Origin: Dichetophora obliterata
Taxonomy: Eukaryota; Arthropoda; Insecta; Diptera; Sciomyzidae
DNA: 64,000 nucleotides
Direction of reading: 5' to 3'
Assembly: GCA_963920525.1 (NCBI GenBank)
Contig: OY986438.1
Location: forward strand, 45,209,288-45,273,287
Shown: piece by piece, positions 34,083-45,649 of the stretch
Numbering within the stretch: the first letter of the stretch is position 1
Layout of the letters: each line of letters begins with the position of its first letter
The notes under the pieces: generated by a model
Told to the model about the DNA's origin: nothing
What the model saw: the letters and a program-made list of their open reading frames with translations, nothing else
The model's database searches: none
Program-made: the position numbers and the translations under genes

Positions 34083-34704
34083 GCTTGTAAAAATTTTTCG
34101 GTGATGGACTTGTAATGCAGAACTGTAAGCGGGGTGTGACAAAATCTTGTGTGTGCTCACATTAGTTTCTTTTCGTCTGTGTAGACACATCGTCTTTTCT
34201 AACAGGAAGTTTGCTGTGAAGTGTGTTTGCGAAAATTACTAATCTCTATGTTTAAACCAGAACAAAGTTTTATGCATAAAATATTTAAGTGTTATTAAAC
34301 ATAAATTCTGAAATGCTCGATAAAAGGCAATAAATTTGTTCATTAAATTTGTAAAAATTATTGTGAAAATAATTTTTGGCGTCATTTGCTTTTGCTTGCT
34401 TCTTTTCGATGTGCTCTCTTTCGAATACGTGTTTTCGTTGTTTTTGGCGTAGAGATGGGCGTAGAGATGATTTTCGTTCAATTTGTTTTTGTTATCTCCA
34501 ATTTTGTGCGTAGTTTTTTGTTCTATCCTGTCGTGTGCATAACTGCTCCCATCGTCGCTTACTGTGTAAGGTAGATGTCGTCAGTGTTTTAGCGGCCATG
34601 TCTGAACAAATGTAATTAAGAATTGTAAACAAGTTTTGGATGCCTCGCAGCTACAATGTATTTAAGAAATAGCTGGTTACGTCCTGTGTCCATTTACCAC
34701 TGGG
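34083..34704 (+). repeat. Dispersed repeat, copy Y (uninterrupted)
   Basis: It matches copy X at 27193-28497 but lacks the extra ~650 bases: here ATTACTAATCT runs directly into CTATGTTTAAACCAGAACAA. It contains a short internal duplication of GGCGTAGAGATG (about 34446-34470). It ends at CCATTTACCACTGGGATGAT. Confidence 0.7.
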
Positions 34705-34709
34705 ATGAT

Positions 34710-35200
34710 ACACCTCTCTTTAGTCTAACAACCATTCTGTATTGTCTGCTAACACTGGCACCTTGCCTCTTAAACTTCAAATTAAGCGTACGTGACAAAA
34801 CACAAATGCGGCTTCTTAGATTTTATTTCCTTTCTTCTCTTGTTGCTTCATTGCATTAGTGTGTGAGTGAGTGCAAGGGAGAGGCAAATAAATATAACAT
34901 GCGCTTAGAGCTGCCAACTTCCGAAATTCCACAAATATTTAACAATATGTCGAAACATTTTATAAGGTCCAAGCGTTGTTCTATAGTATGTGCTCCAATC
35001 TTTTTGTTGGTAAATCATTTTTCAAGCGCAATAAGTGCATTTAATAATCGTGGGGTATGTCAAAACTATTAAAATGTATGTCAAAACTATTAAAATAATA
35101 TGTCCAAATAGAGCAAATGTACCCATACTCTATCTGGTTATATTATTTTCTCGAACTATAAATTTTTTATACTTAATAAATAAAGTCCATAATTGTATTC
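34710..35200. other. Spacer, nothing recognised
   Basis: The only feature seen is a short direct repeat of TATGTCAAAACTATTAAAAT (35057 and 35076). There is no supported gene or element. Confidence 0.4.
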
Positions 35201-35208
35201 TTTACTCT

Positions 35209-35580
35209 GTGCATTATTGCCACTAGACAATTTGTGGCAATAATGCACACTTAAGTTGTGAATTAACGTCACGCACATTATTGCCACTAATTTTTTGTCT
35301 AAATGTCAGTCAATCAAATGCTAATTTTTCAATGCGTTTTTTCGTTTTTATTGAAAATACCTCTATTTATATTAAGCACTAAAATTATTTTAATTGCGAA
35401 ATTTTCCCTCTATCAACATGGGAAACATTGACGTTCGTTGCATTCTGATATAGTTTCTATCTTTACGCACACAGTCATGTGACTTTACGCCACAGTAAGT
35501 TGGTGGTAATAATGCGCACACATTTTACATTTTGTGCATTATTGCCACTTGAAATTAGCTTGTGGCAATAATTCACGTTG
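35209..35580. repeat. Cluster of GTGCATTATTGCCAC inverted motifs
   Basis: TGTGCATTATTGCCAC at 35209-35224 and its complement GTGGCAATAATGCACA at 35234-35249 form a perfect 16-bp stem with a 9-base loop. Further copies occur at about 35273 (plus), 35500 (minus, variant), 35535 (plus) and 35560 (minus, variant). The spacing and alternation suggest the ends of one or two nested MITEs sharing this TIR. A segment shared with 33050-33125 lies between them. Confidence 0.55.
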
Positions 35581-35780
35581 TGATAATTCTTCACACTAAA
35601 AACAAAACTCTTTAGAATTTATATAAATAATTTTTGCATATGAGCCAAAATCAAACAATATGATTATAAAGACAAAAAGGGAAAAATAGTTGGAGATTTT
35701 TGGACTAAATCGTATAGAGTTCGAATTCATAAAAAAAAAACATATGATCATTGAAGTTGTGCAAAAAAAGCGTAGTATTA

Positions 35781-37340
35781 AGGGGATGGTGCTGTTTTAA
35801 AGCCGAAAAAAGCATGTTTTTATTATTGATTTTTTTTTTTGGAGACATGAATAATATTGGTGTGTTTATTTCATATAACGTATGGTGAATAAAATCTGGA
35901 CAATTGTGTCGTTTAAAAAAATAACATATATAAAATATTTTGAAAGTAGTAGTAAAGATTTATTTTAATATTTTGAAATGTAAACTAATTTTACAAAAAC
36001 ATGTTTACTCCGTAACGGTTCGCTTTTCGTATTTTTTGAGACAGTGTCCTCATCGACTCCTGAATTCCACTTGTGTCGATATTCCTGAGCTCCTTTCTTA
36101 TTTTATATATTAGGCAGCCTGTATTTTTTGCTGTATATCCCTTGCTGTACACACTTCTCTTCAACACTTCTCTTCGCCCAAAAAGCTTCAATTGGTCGCA
36201 GTTGTGGAACATTTGGTGGGTTATCGTCCTTGGGTACAAATTCAATACCACGCTTTTCAAATCTTGCAAGGTTACCTTTGCATAATGCGACAATGCTAAA
36301 TCTGGCCAGAAAACTATTTTATCGCGGCAATGATATTTCTTGATAAAATTTTGGAGTGCAGGCATACTTTTTCTGTATAAGTTTGAGCAGAGACCGCTAA
36401 GCCGCCTTTGAAAAAAATCGGTTCACGGATACCACGCTCGCTGATTGCCAACCACAATAAAACATTTCCTGGAAACTTTGTTTTATGGATATATTTTACT
36501 TTGTCTGGTGCTTTGTGATTATTAGACTCGAAGTAATGTTTTGGCTGCAATTCGTTACCTTCCACAGTGAAAAAGCTCTCATCATCCATAAGTATATTTG
36601 GAAAAAAAATTAAAAATTATCGATAAATAAATTTGTGGCAGCTAATCTCCGGAGGCGCCTCGAAAAAGTTGTTTTGCGGTGAACACGATTAGAGTTTAGC
36701 GGATCATCTGAAAAAATTCAAAATTAGTTTAAAAGGTAATATGTTTCCAAAAAAAAGTAAAAGTTTTTTTTTGGGTAGCGTTTTGAAGTCAAAAATGCTA
36801 TTTTCGCTGGAAAACTGAGGTTATTTTATTATTTTAATATAGGAAAAAAAAATAAATAAAAGCTTCAGCAATACCTGTTGAGTTATGTGTAGATATAGTG
36901 TAAACAATTTCAAAAATATCGGTCAAGTAGATTTTGCGGCATCTTGTCACCGACTTCAAAAGTGTTGTTTTCCAGAAAATCGATTTAAAGTTTTTTATAT
37001 CGAGAATCGAAAATAAAAAAAACAATAAAAGAGTACAATTTTTTGTTCTTACACAGCTCCGTATGGTAAAAAGCTGTCATTTAGGATGTTCATTGCAATT
37101 TTTTTGCTCTTACCTGCGTTGCGCAGCTGCAAATCTTTATGATAATTCAACGTTGTCAGGCATTTATGTATAAAAATCGAGCATAAGAGGTCCGCTCACA
37201 TGAAACGCTGTATATTCGTTAGTTTTAGCACGATTTAATTGAAATTTTTAGAAAATAATCTTGAAATGTTGTGCATTCAGAAAAAAAAAATAAATAAAAA
37301 ATATCCCAAAACTTTTTTAAAACAGTACCTACCATCCCCT
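35781..37340 (-). mobile_element. Tc1/mariner-superfamily element (DD37E type), degraded
   Basis: AGGGGATGGT (35781-35790) is mirrored by ACCATCCCCT (37331-37340), and the similarity continues inward over a CTGTTTTAAA block on each side. A TA precedes the left end (35779-35780); the right TA is lost. The interior on the minus strand holds a decayed IS630-Tc1-type transposase. At 1.56 kb the size suits the superfamily. Confidence 0.75.
35990..36720 (-). pseudogene. DD37E-type transposase remnant
   Basis: Read on the minus strand, the N-terminal side retains SNRVHRKTTFSRRLRRLAA near 36690. The first catalytic Asp is in LMDDESFFTVEGNEL (about 36590-36550). After a conserved PGNVLLWLAISERG block comes VFWPDLALSHYAK (about 36310-36280) with the second Asp. 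A one-base frameshift near 36280 moves the continuation to RFEKRGIEFVPKDDNPPNVP, then QLRPIEAFWAKRSVEEK (about 36195-36140) with the Glu. Allowing for the frameshift, 37 residues separate the second Asp and the Glu, longer than the 34 of Tc1. At least one frameshift and stops in the C-terminus make it non-functional. The N-terminal DNA-binding region is poorly preserved. Confidence 0.8.
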
Positions 37341-38211
37341 GAAAAAGAATAAATACAAAATGTTTTGATAATATCAAACTTTAGTAACGTTTTTAAAAAG
37401 AGAATTGATTGAATTAGCTAAAAATGTTCACAATTTACAAAAACACATGCGATTTTTTAGCCCAAAGCGAGTTTAGAAATGTTAGGTCACATGAAGAATT
37501 AAAAAACAAAAATGTTTCAAATTTGCTTTTCCATATTGTTATTATTAGTTTCATCACTTTAAATGATATTTTGTGAAAAATAAGTACTTTCCCGATAAAT
37601 GGTTAAAATGGGTCCAGCTCCGTTGATTTTGGAGCCTTCCTCATGATTCTAGTTCCGACGATATTGATGTTTAAAATATGTGATGCAAAATTGTTTTGAT
37701 AAGTTTTGGTTAGTGTTTTCGGCAAAATAAAATTTAATTAAGATTGGTTTGAGAGGATTGACTGACGTGGGAAAATTACATCCAAGTCGGATTATTGGTC
37801 CCCCAAAACAAGGGGGAAGTTCCTAAAGACGTGGTTTTCGAAAAAGTCATAAAAAATAAGCAAGATTATTTAAAACAAGCGTATTTCTGGAGAAATTACA
37901 ACTATTTTATTAATTTTTTTTTAAATAAATTAATTATTTGGGTGGGTTTTTAAAGTAAAAATAATTTGAAATGCAAAGGTGGTTCAAAATTATACAAAAT
38001 TTCAAAAATTGTAAAATTTAAATTGATTTTTTTTTTTTAAATTTACAAAGAAAAATAAAAAATATGTTGTAAAAACATTTCATTATTAAATTTCACACAA
38101 GAATACATAATCTATATAAGAAAAAAGGTGATTATCAAATATGTGCATATGACATGATTTTGTGCCTGACTTGTCTCCATACTACCTATAATTACTTAGG
38201 CAGAATGTGCT
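37341..38211. other. AT-rich spacer, nothing recognised
   Basis: Apart from A/T tracts and a region of moderate complexity at about 37590-37830, no gene or element ends are visible. Confidence 0.4.
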
Positions 38212-38610
38212 TATAGCAGTTTGGACTCACGATCTCAATTAAAATTAAACTTAGCATTCAACCAGGTTACACGATATGTTTATGGGCTGCAAAAATTTGA
38301 TCATATAACTCAGTTAAAAAAATGGGTTCTGGGAAGTGATATTATAACCTATCTCAATGCTTGACATTGTATCTTTTTGCATAAATTAATAGTGTTTAAA
38401 ACACCTCCTTATTTGTTTGAAAAAATTCAATTTAGTCACTAAACGAGAAGTTACATGCTGACCCCATCGAATTTTAACTGCTTCAACTCCACAAGATTAT
38501 TTTATATTAATGCCACTCGTCCTTGGAATTCTTTACCGAGCCATGTAAGAGTTTTAAGGGAAATAACAGGATTTAGACTTGCCGTATTTCCACATTTCGC
38601 TTCTAATTAG
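38212..38610 (+). pseudogene. LINE ORF2 C-terminal fragment
   Basis: One frame reads YSSLDSRSQLKLNLAFNQV, then RYVYGLQKFDH, then after two in-frame stops RLFYINATRPWNSLPSHVR, ending at a TAG at 38608. The RYVY and RPWNSLP blocks are typical of the C-terminal region that follows the reverse transcriptase in CR1/Jockey-type LINEs. The element is 5'-truncated and differs in sequence from the LINE at 12172. Its 3' untranslated region appears to continue to about 38822, where the foldback element begins, and to resume at 41571 up to the (AAAT)n tract. Confidence 0.75.
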
Positions 38611-38822
38611 CGATTAGTAAATTTGCCAGTTTTCTTTAAATCTGCACTTTCTTCTTGTCACTTCTTTTTTTTTTAATAACTTCTATTTTATATTCTATTT
38701 CGATTTCTCTATTTCTACTTAATATTAAGATTAACCTTATAAAAAGTTTTATGGTTTAAATTAGGTTTAAAGAAATCTTTAATGTGTATAAACCTAAAAA
38801 TATTATTCCAACTTGTACATTA

Positions 38823-41570
38823 AGGGCCATTTTGTTCACAGAGAGATAAATTTATCCCCGAGTTAATTCCATGATTTTTCCAGTTTTTCATTTGTTCACA
38901 GCGAGTTAAGCATTTAACTCTTCAAACTGGAGATAAAAATGGTGGCGAGATAGCTTAACCCCAGAAATATTTAACTCGTGAAAATTGGTGAGATAAGATT
39001 TTTAATTCGCTCTCATCACTCTCATTTTAATATTTTTTATTTACTTGGTGTCAAAATATTGAAAATACAGACTTTTAAGCATATGGAAACAGTATTGGGG
39101 GTTACTGATTTCGAATCTGATGTCAGAATTTTAAAATTTGGATAAGGTTGCCACCTTATTTTTTATTTTTACGAATTCGGGGCTGGCGCGAACTAAAGGG
39201 TAAAAATGGGTCGCTGAATCCGAATCCGTTGTCAGAATTTAAAAATTCGAAAATTTTTCTACACATAGGGTTGCCACCTAAAAATGTTTTATTTTTAGAA
39301 TTTTAAACATGAGGGAACAATATTGGGAGGTTACTGATTTCGAATCTGAACTCAAAATTTTTAAATTCATGATGGTGGATAGGGTTGCCACCTTAATATT
39401 TTAAATTTTTACGAATTCGGGGCTGCCAAAAAAAAAATGGTATACCAAAAATGGGTCGCTGAATCCGAATCCGTGGCCAGACTTTCAAAATGATAAAGTT
39501 TTGAAATAATAGGGTTGCCACCTAATAATATGTATTTTTTAGAATTTTAAACATCATTTAACAGTATTAGGGAGTCACTGATTTCGAATCTGAAGTCAGA
39601 ATTTTAAAATTCAAGATGGTGTATAGGGTTGCCACCTTAATTTTTTGTATTTTTATGAATTCGGGGCTGGCAAAAAAAAATGGTACACCAAAAATGGGTT
39701 GCTAAATACAAATTCATGGTCAGAATTTCAAAATGATAAAGTTTTGAAATAATAGGGTTGCCACCTAATAATATGTATTTTTTAGAATTTTAAACATCAT
39801 TTAACAGTATTAGGGAGTCACTGATTTCGAATCTGAAGTCAGAATTTTAAAATTCAAGATGGTGGATAGGGTTGCCACCATAATTTTTTGTATTTTTATG
39901 AATTCGGGGCTGGCAAAAAAAAATGGTACGCCAAAAATGGGTCGCTGAATACGAATTCATGGTCAGAATTTCAAAATGATAAAGTTTTGAAATAATAGGG
40001 TTGCCACCTAATAATATGTGTTTTTTAGAATTTTAAACATCATTTAACAGTATTAGGGAGTCACTGATTTCGAATCTGAAGTCAGAATTTTAAAATTCAA
40101 GATGGTGGATAGGGTTGCCACCATAATTTTTTGTATTTTTATGAATTCGGGGCTGGCAAAAAAAATGGTACATCAACCGCGGTCAAATACCGCGGTCAGA
40201 ATATTAAAATTATAAAATTTTGAAATAATAGGGTTGCTTTTACTTTTGAAAATACATATTATTAGGTGGCAGCCCTTTTATTATAAAATTTTATCATTTT
40301 GAAATTCTGACCACGGATTCGGACTCAGCGACCCATTTTTGCGTACCATTTTTTTGCCAGCCCCGAATTCATAAAAATACAAAAAATTAAGGTGGCAACC
40401 CTATCCACCATTTTTAATTTTAAAATTCTGACTTCAGATTCAAAATCAGTGACTCCCTAACACTGTTAAATGATGTTTAAAATTCTTAAAAATACATATT
40501 ATTAGGTGGCAACCCTCTTATTTCAAAACTTTATAATTTTGAAATTCTGACCGTGGATTCGTATTCAGCGACCCATTTTTGATGTACTATTTTTTTTTGC
40601 CAGCCCCGAATTCGTAAAAATACAAAAAATTAAGGTGGTAACCCTATACACCATTTTGCATTTTATAGTTCTGACTTCAGATTCGAAATCAGTGGCTCCC
40701 TAATACTGTTAAATTATGTTTAAAATTCTAAAAAATACATATTATTAGGTGGCAACCCTATTATTTCAAAACTTTATCATTTTGAAATTCTGACCATGAA
40801 TTTGTATTCAGCGACCCATTTTTGGGGTACCATTTTTTTTTTGCCAGCCCCGAATTCATAAAAATACAAAAAATTAAGGTGGCAACCCTATCCACCATCT
40901 TGAATTTTAAATTTCTGACTTCAGATTCGAACTCAGCGGCCCCCAATATACTCTTTCCTCATGTTGAAAATTCTTAAAATAAAACATTTTTAGGTGGCAC
41001 CCCTACGTGTAGAAAAATTTTCGAGTTTTGAAATTCTGACAACGGATTCGGAATCAGCGACCCAATTTTACCTAGTGTTTCTCCCAGAGAAATTTATTTT
41101 GCATAAATAAACAAGAAATTAGGTGGCAACTTTAACCGCCATCTTGAATTTTAAAATTCTGACACCAGATTCGAAAGAAGTAACCCCCAATACTGTTTCT
41201 TCATGTTTAAAATTCTTAAAAAAATGTTTAGTTAGCAGCCCTGTGTAGAAAAATTTCAGAATTTTGAAATTCTGACATCAGATGCAAAATTAGCGATCCA
41301 TTTTTACCTAGTGTTCACTCCAACCCCCAAATTCGCAAAAATAAACCAAAAATCCCCACACATTTTTTAATTAATGAGCAACACTCTAACATTCCAATGG
41401 AAATCGAGATAAACTGAGAGCGAATTTATGCTCTAAGCATAAAGCTGGGATAAAATGTGAACAAACCCACTTTTTTATCTCCCGATTTATACGCTTGGTA
41501 TAAAATTAACCTAGAGATAGTTATCCCCGAATTAAATCATATTTATACCCTTTGTGAACAAAATGGCCCT
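38823..41570. mobile_element. 2.75-kb foldback element with 243-bp subrepeats in both arms
   Basis: The tips are AGGGCCATTTTGTTCACA on the left and TGTGAACAAAATGGCCCT on the right. The left arm holds five tandem units with ACARTATTRGG starting at 39089, 39317, 39561, 39804 and 40047 (period 243 in the inner ones). Each unit carries AGGGTTGCCACCT, GAATTCGGGGCTGGC and an ATGGGTCGCTGAAT-type block. From about 40250 the same units run in reverse complement (AGGTGGCAACCCT, GCCAGCCCCGAATTC) to about 41340. The inner units are most alike and the outer ones most diverged. There is no transposase. TTAA (left) and TAAA (right) flanks hint at a piggyBac-type target, unproven. Confidence 0.88.
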
Positions 41571-41634
41571 AAAAGAACTAAGTCTATTCGTAGAACTAAG
41601 TCCTTAAAAGAACTAACTCTTATCGTACTATAAA

Positions 41635-42150
<516 letters not shown>

Positions 42151-42182
42151 TAGATAAATGAAAAAATAAAAAATGTTCCTAA

Positions 42183-42602
42183 TAGCCTCCTGAACACATT
42201 GACGACAAGCGACGAGCGCCAAATGTCACTTTTACTGTACATGTATTTCTTATGGGAAGAATTATTGGCGACTTTTGCGTCGACATTGTCACGCGGCATT
42301 GAATGTCGTTGTCGTCGGCTTCAATTTAATTCTAATTTGACACGCGACAAGGGGAAATTTCTTTCATTGTTTACATTTGTCATTGTTTCGTGCTACAAAT
42401 GTTATAAATTAAATTTATAGAAGTACGTACATATATTAAATGAGCCAAAAAAAATTGATTGCAAATATCAAATGTCAAAAACATTCGCTGCTGAAGTTTG
42501 CTCCTGTCGCGTTTATTAAAATCAAGTCGCTCAACATATCTCTACAACAACAGAACGGAGACATGTCGTTTGTCGCTTGTCTTCGTCAATATGTTCGGGC
42601 TA
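42183..42602. mobile_element. MITE with ~38-bp imperfect TIRs
   Basis: The left end (TAGCCTCCTGAACACATTGA, then CGACAAGCGACGAGCG) matches the reverse complement of the right end (TAGCCCGAACATATTGACGA, then AGACAAGCGACAAACG) with small gaps. The 420-bp element has GC-rich tips and no ORF. A target duplication was not identified. It abuts the (AAAT)n tract. Confidence 0.72.
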
Positions 42603-42609
42603 TAAGACT

Positions 42610-43373
42610 ATATTAGTTGTTATTAAAAAAAATTTCAAAAAAAAAATTTGCCAAAGGTAGAAGGTAGCCTCAAGATGCACACTGAGTTAGAAAAGTATTG
42701 TAATGAAATTCTATTGGTTTTTTTTTTAATTGACATTTATTTTTTATTTATGTTTAACTGTGTGATTTAATATTATTATTAAAAATTTTAATGTTTTTAT
42801 TTTTGTTTAATTATGTAATATATAATAACGTATTTATCGTGGCTCAAAGTCGGAATTATGTGTAGGAAGAAGTGTCGTAATTAGGTCACACGGCAAATGT
42901 TATTAGATTTAGATTATTTTAACCCATATCATTCCAAACATGCGAAATCAGTTCTTATTAATGGACTTATAAACAAAATAACACTGAAAAAATATTGGTT
43001 TTATATTTTTTTGCATTTCAGTACCATTCCAATTATAAAAATAAAGTACTGTTGCAATAATGGCACGGTACTAATAAATGCAAAACATGTACTTTCCGAC
43101 AAATTATAATAACTTACTCATTTTTCATGATTTTGCTTTTTTGTATGAAATGTTAATTAAGTTTATTTTAATTTTCTTGTGATACATGTAATATATTAAA
43201 AAAAGTAATATGCGAAAGTCTTTTGACATTTCATAACTTTAGCGAATGGGTTTCGAAAAATTTTTAAAAAAATAACAAATAAAGCAACCCAATTGCTTAG
43301 GAACTTATTTGTTATTTATTAAAAATAGTTTAAAAAACATATATAATTCAATTTAATTTAGTTTTAAAAATAA
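42610..43373. other. AT-rich spacer, nothing recognised
   Basis: I see no gene or element ends between the MITE and the Mos1-like mariner. Confidence 0.4.
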
Positions 43374-43375
43374 TA

Positions 43376-44644
43376 TTGGGGGTTGGAATTAATTTTAAAG
43401 GTTTTTTCGGTTTTTGAGCATTTATTTAGAAACAACGGTACAATGTATATTATTCAAAGTATTGTCCATCGTTAGCTACAACATTTTCCCATCTTTCTGG
43501 CAGCATATGGATTCCGCGCCGGAAGAACGATTCGTCTTTTGAGGCAATCCACGAATCGACCCATTTTTTGGTATCCTCGTAAGAAGTGAAGCGCTGCTCA
43601 GCCAAGCCATGCGTCATCGATCTGAATAGGTGGTAGTCGGAAGGGGCTATGTCTGGGCTACAAGGCGGGTGGGGTAGCACATTCCAATTCAGCGCCTCCA
43701 ACGTTTCCTTGACGGTTCTTGCAACATGTGGCCGTGCGTTGTCATGTTGAAAAACCACTTTGTCGTGTCTTATGGCATATTCCGGCCGTTTAACCTTTAA
43801 TGCTCGGCTCAATTGCATCAATTGTTGTTGGTAGCGTTCCCCAGTGATGGTTTCGTTAGGTTTTAGCAGCTCATAGTACACGACACCCTTCTGATCCCAC
43901 CAAATACACAGCATAAGCTTGGCGCCATGAATATTCGGCTTGGCCCTCGATGTTGATGCATGGCCGGGTGGTCCCCACGATTTTTTTCGCTTAGGATTAT
44001 CGTAATGGATCCACTTTTCATCGACAGTGACAATACGATGCAAAAAACTCTTCCTTTTATGCCGTTGAAGCAGTTGTTCGCAAATGCAAAATAGCCGTTC
44101 AACGTCTCTCGGCTTCAACTGGTACGGCACCCAATTTCCTTGCTTTTGAATCATTCCCATGGCCTTCAAGCGTTTGCCGACCGTTGATAAGTCGACTCCC
44201 AATGATTCTGACAATTCTTGAAGGGTTTGACACGGGTCTTCAATTCCTCATCTTCAAACTTTTTCGGCTGGCCCGGACGCTCTTTGTCTTCCGTATCAAA
44301 ATCACCACTTTTAAACCGACGGAACCAGTACTCACAAGTAGAAATCGATGGAGCATAGTCCCCGTAAGCCTCAGTAAGCGTGCGTTGTGCTTCAACCGCT
44401 TTTTTCTTCAAATGGAAGCACAAAAGTAAACCTTCCCGCAAATTGCGTTTTGTTGGAACGAAAGTCGACATGTTCACAGAGAAAAAAATATATGTTGTTT
44501 ACACTTCAGTGGAATGACACATACTGAAAAATGAAGCTTACACAATGTGCTTTGAAATGAATATAGTCACAGGTGTGCCCGATGCGATCTATTGATAGTT
44601 ACGCCATCTCTTAGAAAACCTTTAAAACTAATTCCAACCCCCAA
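43376..44644 (-). mobile_element. Mos1-like mariner element, nearly intact
   Basis: The left end TTGGGGGTTGGAATTAATTT and the reverse complement of the right end, TTGGGGGTTGGAATTAGTTT, match over about 28 bases with one mismatch. TA flanks both sides (43374-43375 and 44645-44646). The total of 1269 bp is the usual mariner length, and the transposase fills the interior on the minus strand. This is the youngest-looking transposase-bearing element in the window, because end and coding decay are minimal. Confidence 0.93.
43450..44471 (-). pseudogene. Mos1-like mariner transposase, one frameshift, DDD triad intact
   Basis: The enzyme catalyses cut-and-paste transposition at TA sites. The start is the ATG at 44471 (MSTFVPTKRNLREGLLLCFH). 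Paired helix-turn-helix motifs follow, with YWFRRFKSGDFDTEDK and the linker region GQPKKFEDEEL. A frameshift, probably with loss of a few codons, lies near 44233-44245 (EELKTR to DPCQTLQELS). From there one long frame runs to the TAA at 43450. It carries the WVPYQL linker, IVTVDEKWIHYD (first Asp), VFQHDNARPH (second Asp) and SPDIAPSDYHLF (third Asp). Thirty-four residues separate the last two, the DD34D mariner signature. The C-terminus ends LPERWENVVANDGQYFE, very close in form to Mos1. Confidence 0.92.
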
Positions 44645-44646
44645 TA

Positions 44647-45647
44647 AGACATTTATTAAAAAAATTGAATTTTATGAGTAATTTTTTTGTATTTTTACAT
44701 CTAAAATCTTAGATTTTCTTTAAGGTGTCGGAATTTGACATGTCCATATTAATATAATATCATATCTTAAAAAAAAACATTCAAAGCTTTTAACTAGCGT
44801 ATTGAAACGCTGAGTTGGTATCTCCGATGAAAGGACGTGTGCCAATGGCGAATGACTGAATGCAAATAAAGTTTCATGTCCGACAGCTGTAATACTTCAC
44901 CAAAGTAGGCTTTTAACATGTTCATGTTATACAAAAAATATAGTTAAATAAAAACAATCACTCAAGTTAATAAATATAGCGCAATAAAGACGTAATCAAC
45001 ACACGTATTAATTTATACAAGACGTCTTCTTAGGTGCATGTAATAGGTCCATAAAAGGAGACACTTTATAGGTCACATTTGTTTTTGCAGTCACCGGTGA
45101 TTTATTTCTATGAAATATTTCTTACATAAAAACTTTAAGACTTCAAATGTCCTAAAAGGAATTTTGTGATTAAAAACATTGCAATATGTTTTAATAGTTT
45201 TAAAAAAGCATTATTTACTGTTTGGGATGGTTGTTCCTTTTTTCAAATGTAATACCAACTCCCATGTTTTTTTATTCACCAACCTAGAGTAAATGATCCG
45301 TGCTTATAATTTATTTAAACATACTATCAGATACTGTATAAGTTTACATCTAAAGTTTTTACGAACTTTTGCAAAGTTTTTACACCATAAAATTTCTCCT
45401 ACTCTAATTTATATACCTCATTTGCTGGCTGCATCATCAAAACTGTGTTCCCTTTCTTTTCTCTCTTTCTTCTATGTTGCCACCTTTGCGCATACATTTA
45501 CGAGCTGCTGTGAAAGCATCAGCGTGTCTATATGTATATATTTTTTCTGCAATATAATTTTTGCTATTTTATGTTACCTACTTTTTTTAAGGAGTATTTT
45601 TGCATATTCAATGCCGAAAAACTACTTGATTTTACGGTTCATTAGAA
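44647..45647. other. Spacer between two mariners, nothing recognised
   Basis: No supported gene is present. A 148-codon open frame at 45293-45739 runs into the next mariner's left end and has no family signature. Confidence 0.4.
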
Positions 45648-45649
45648 TA

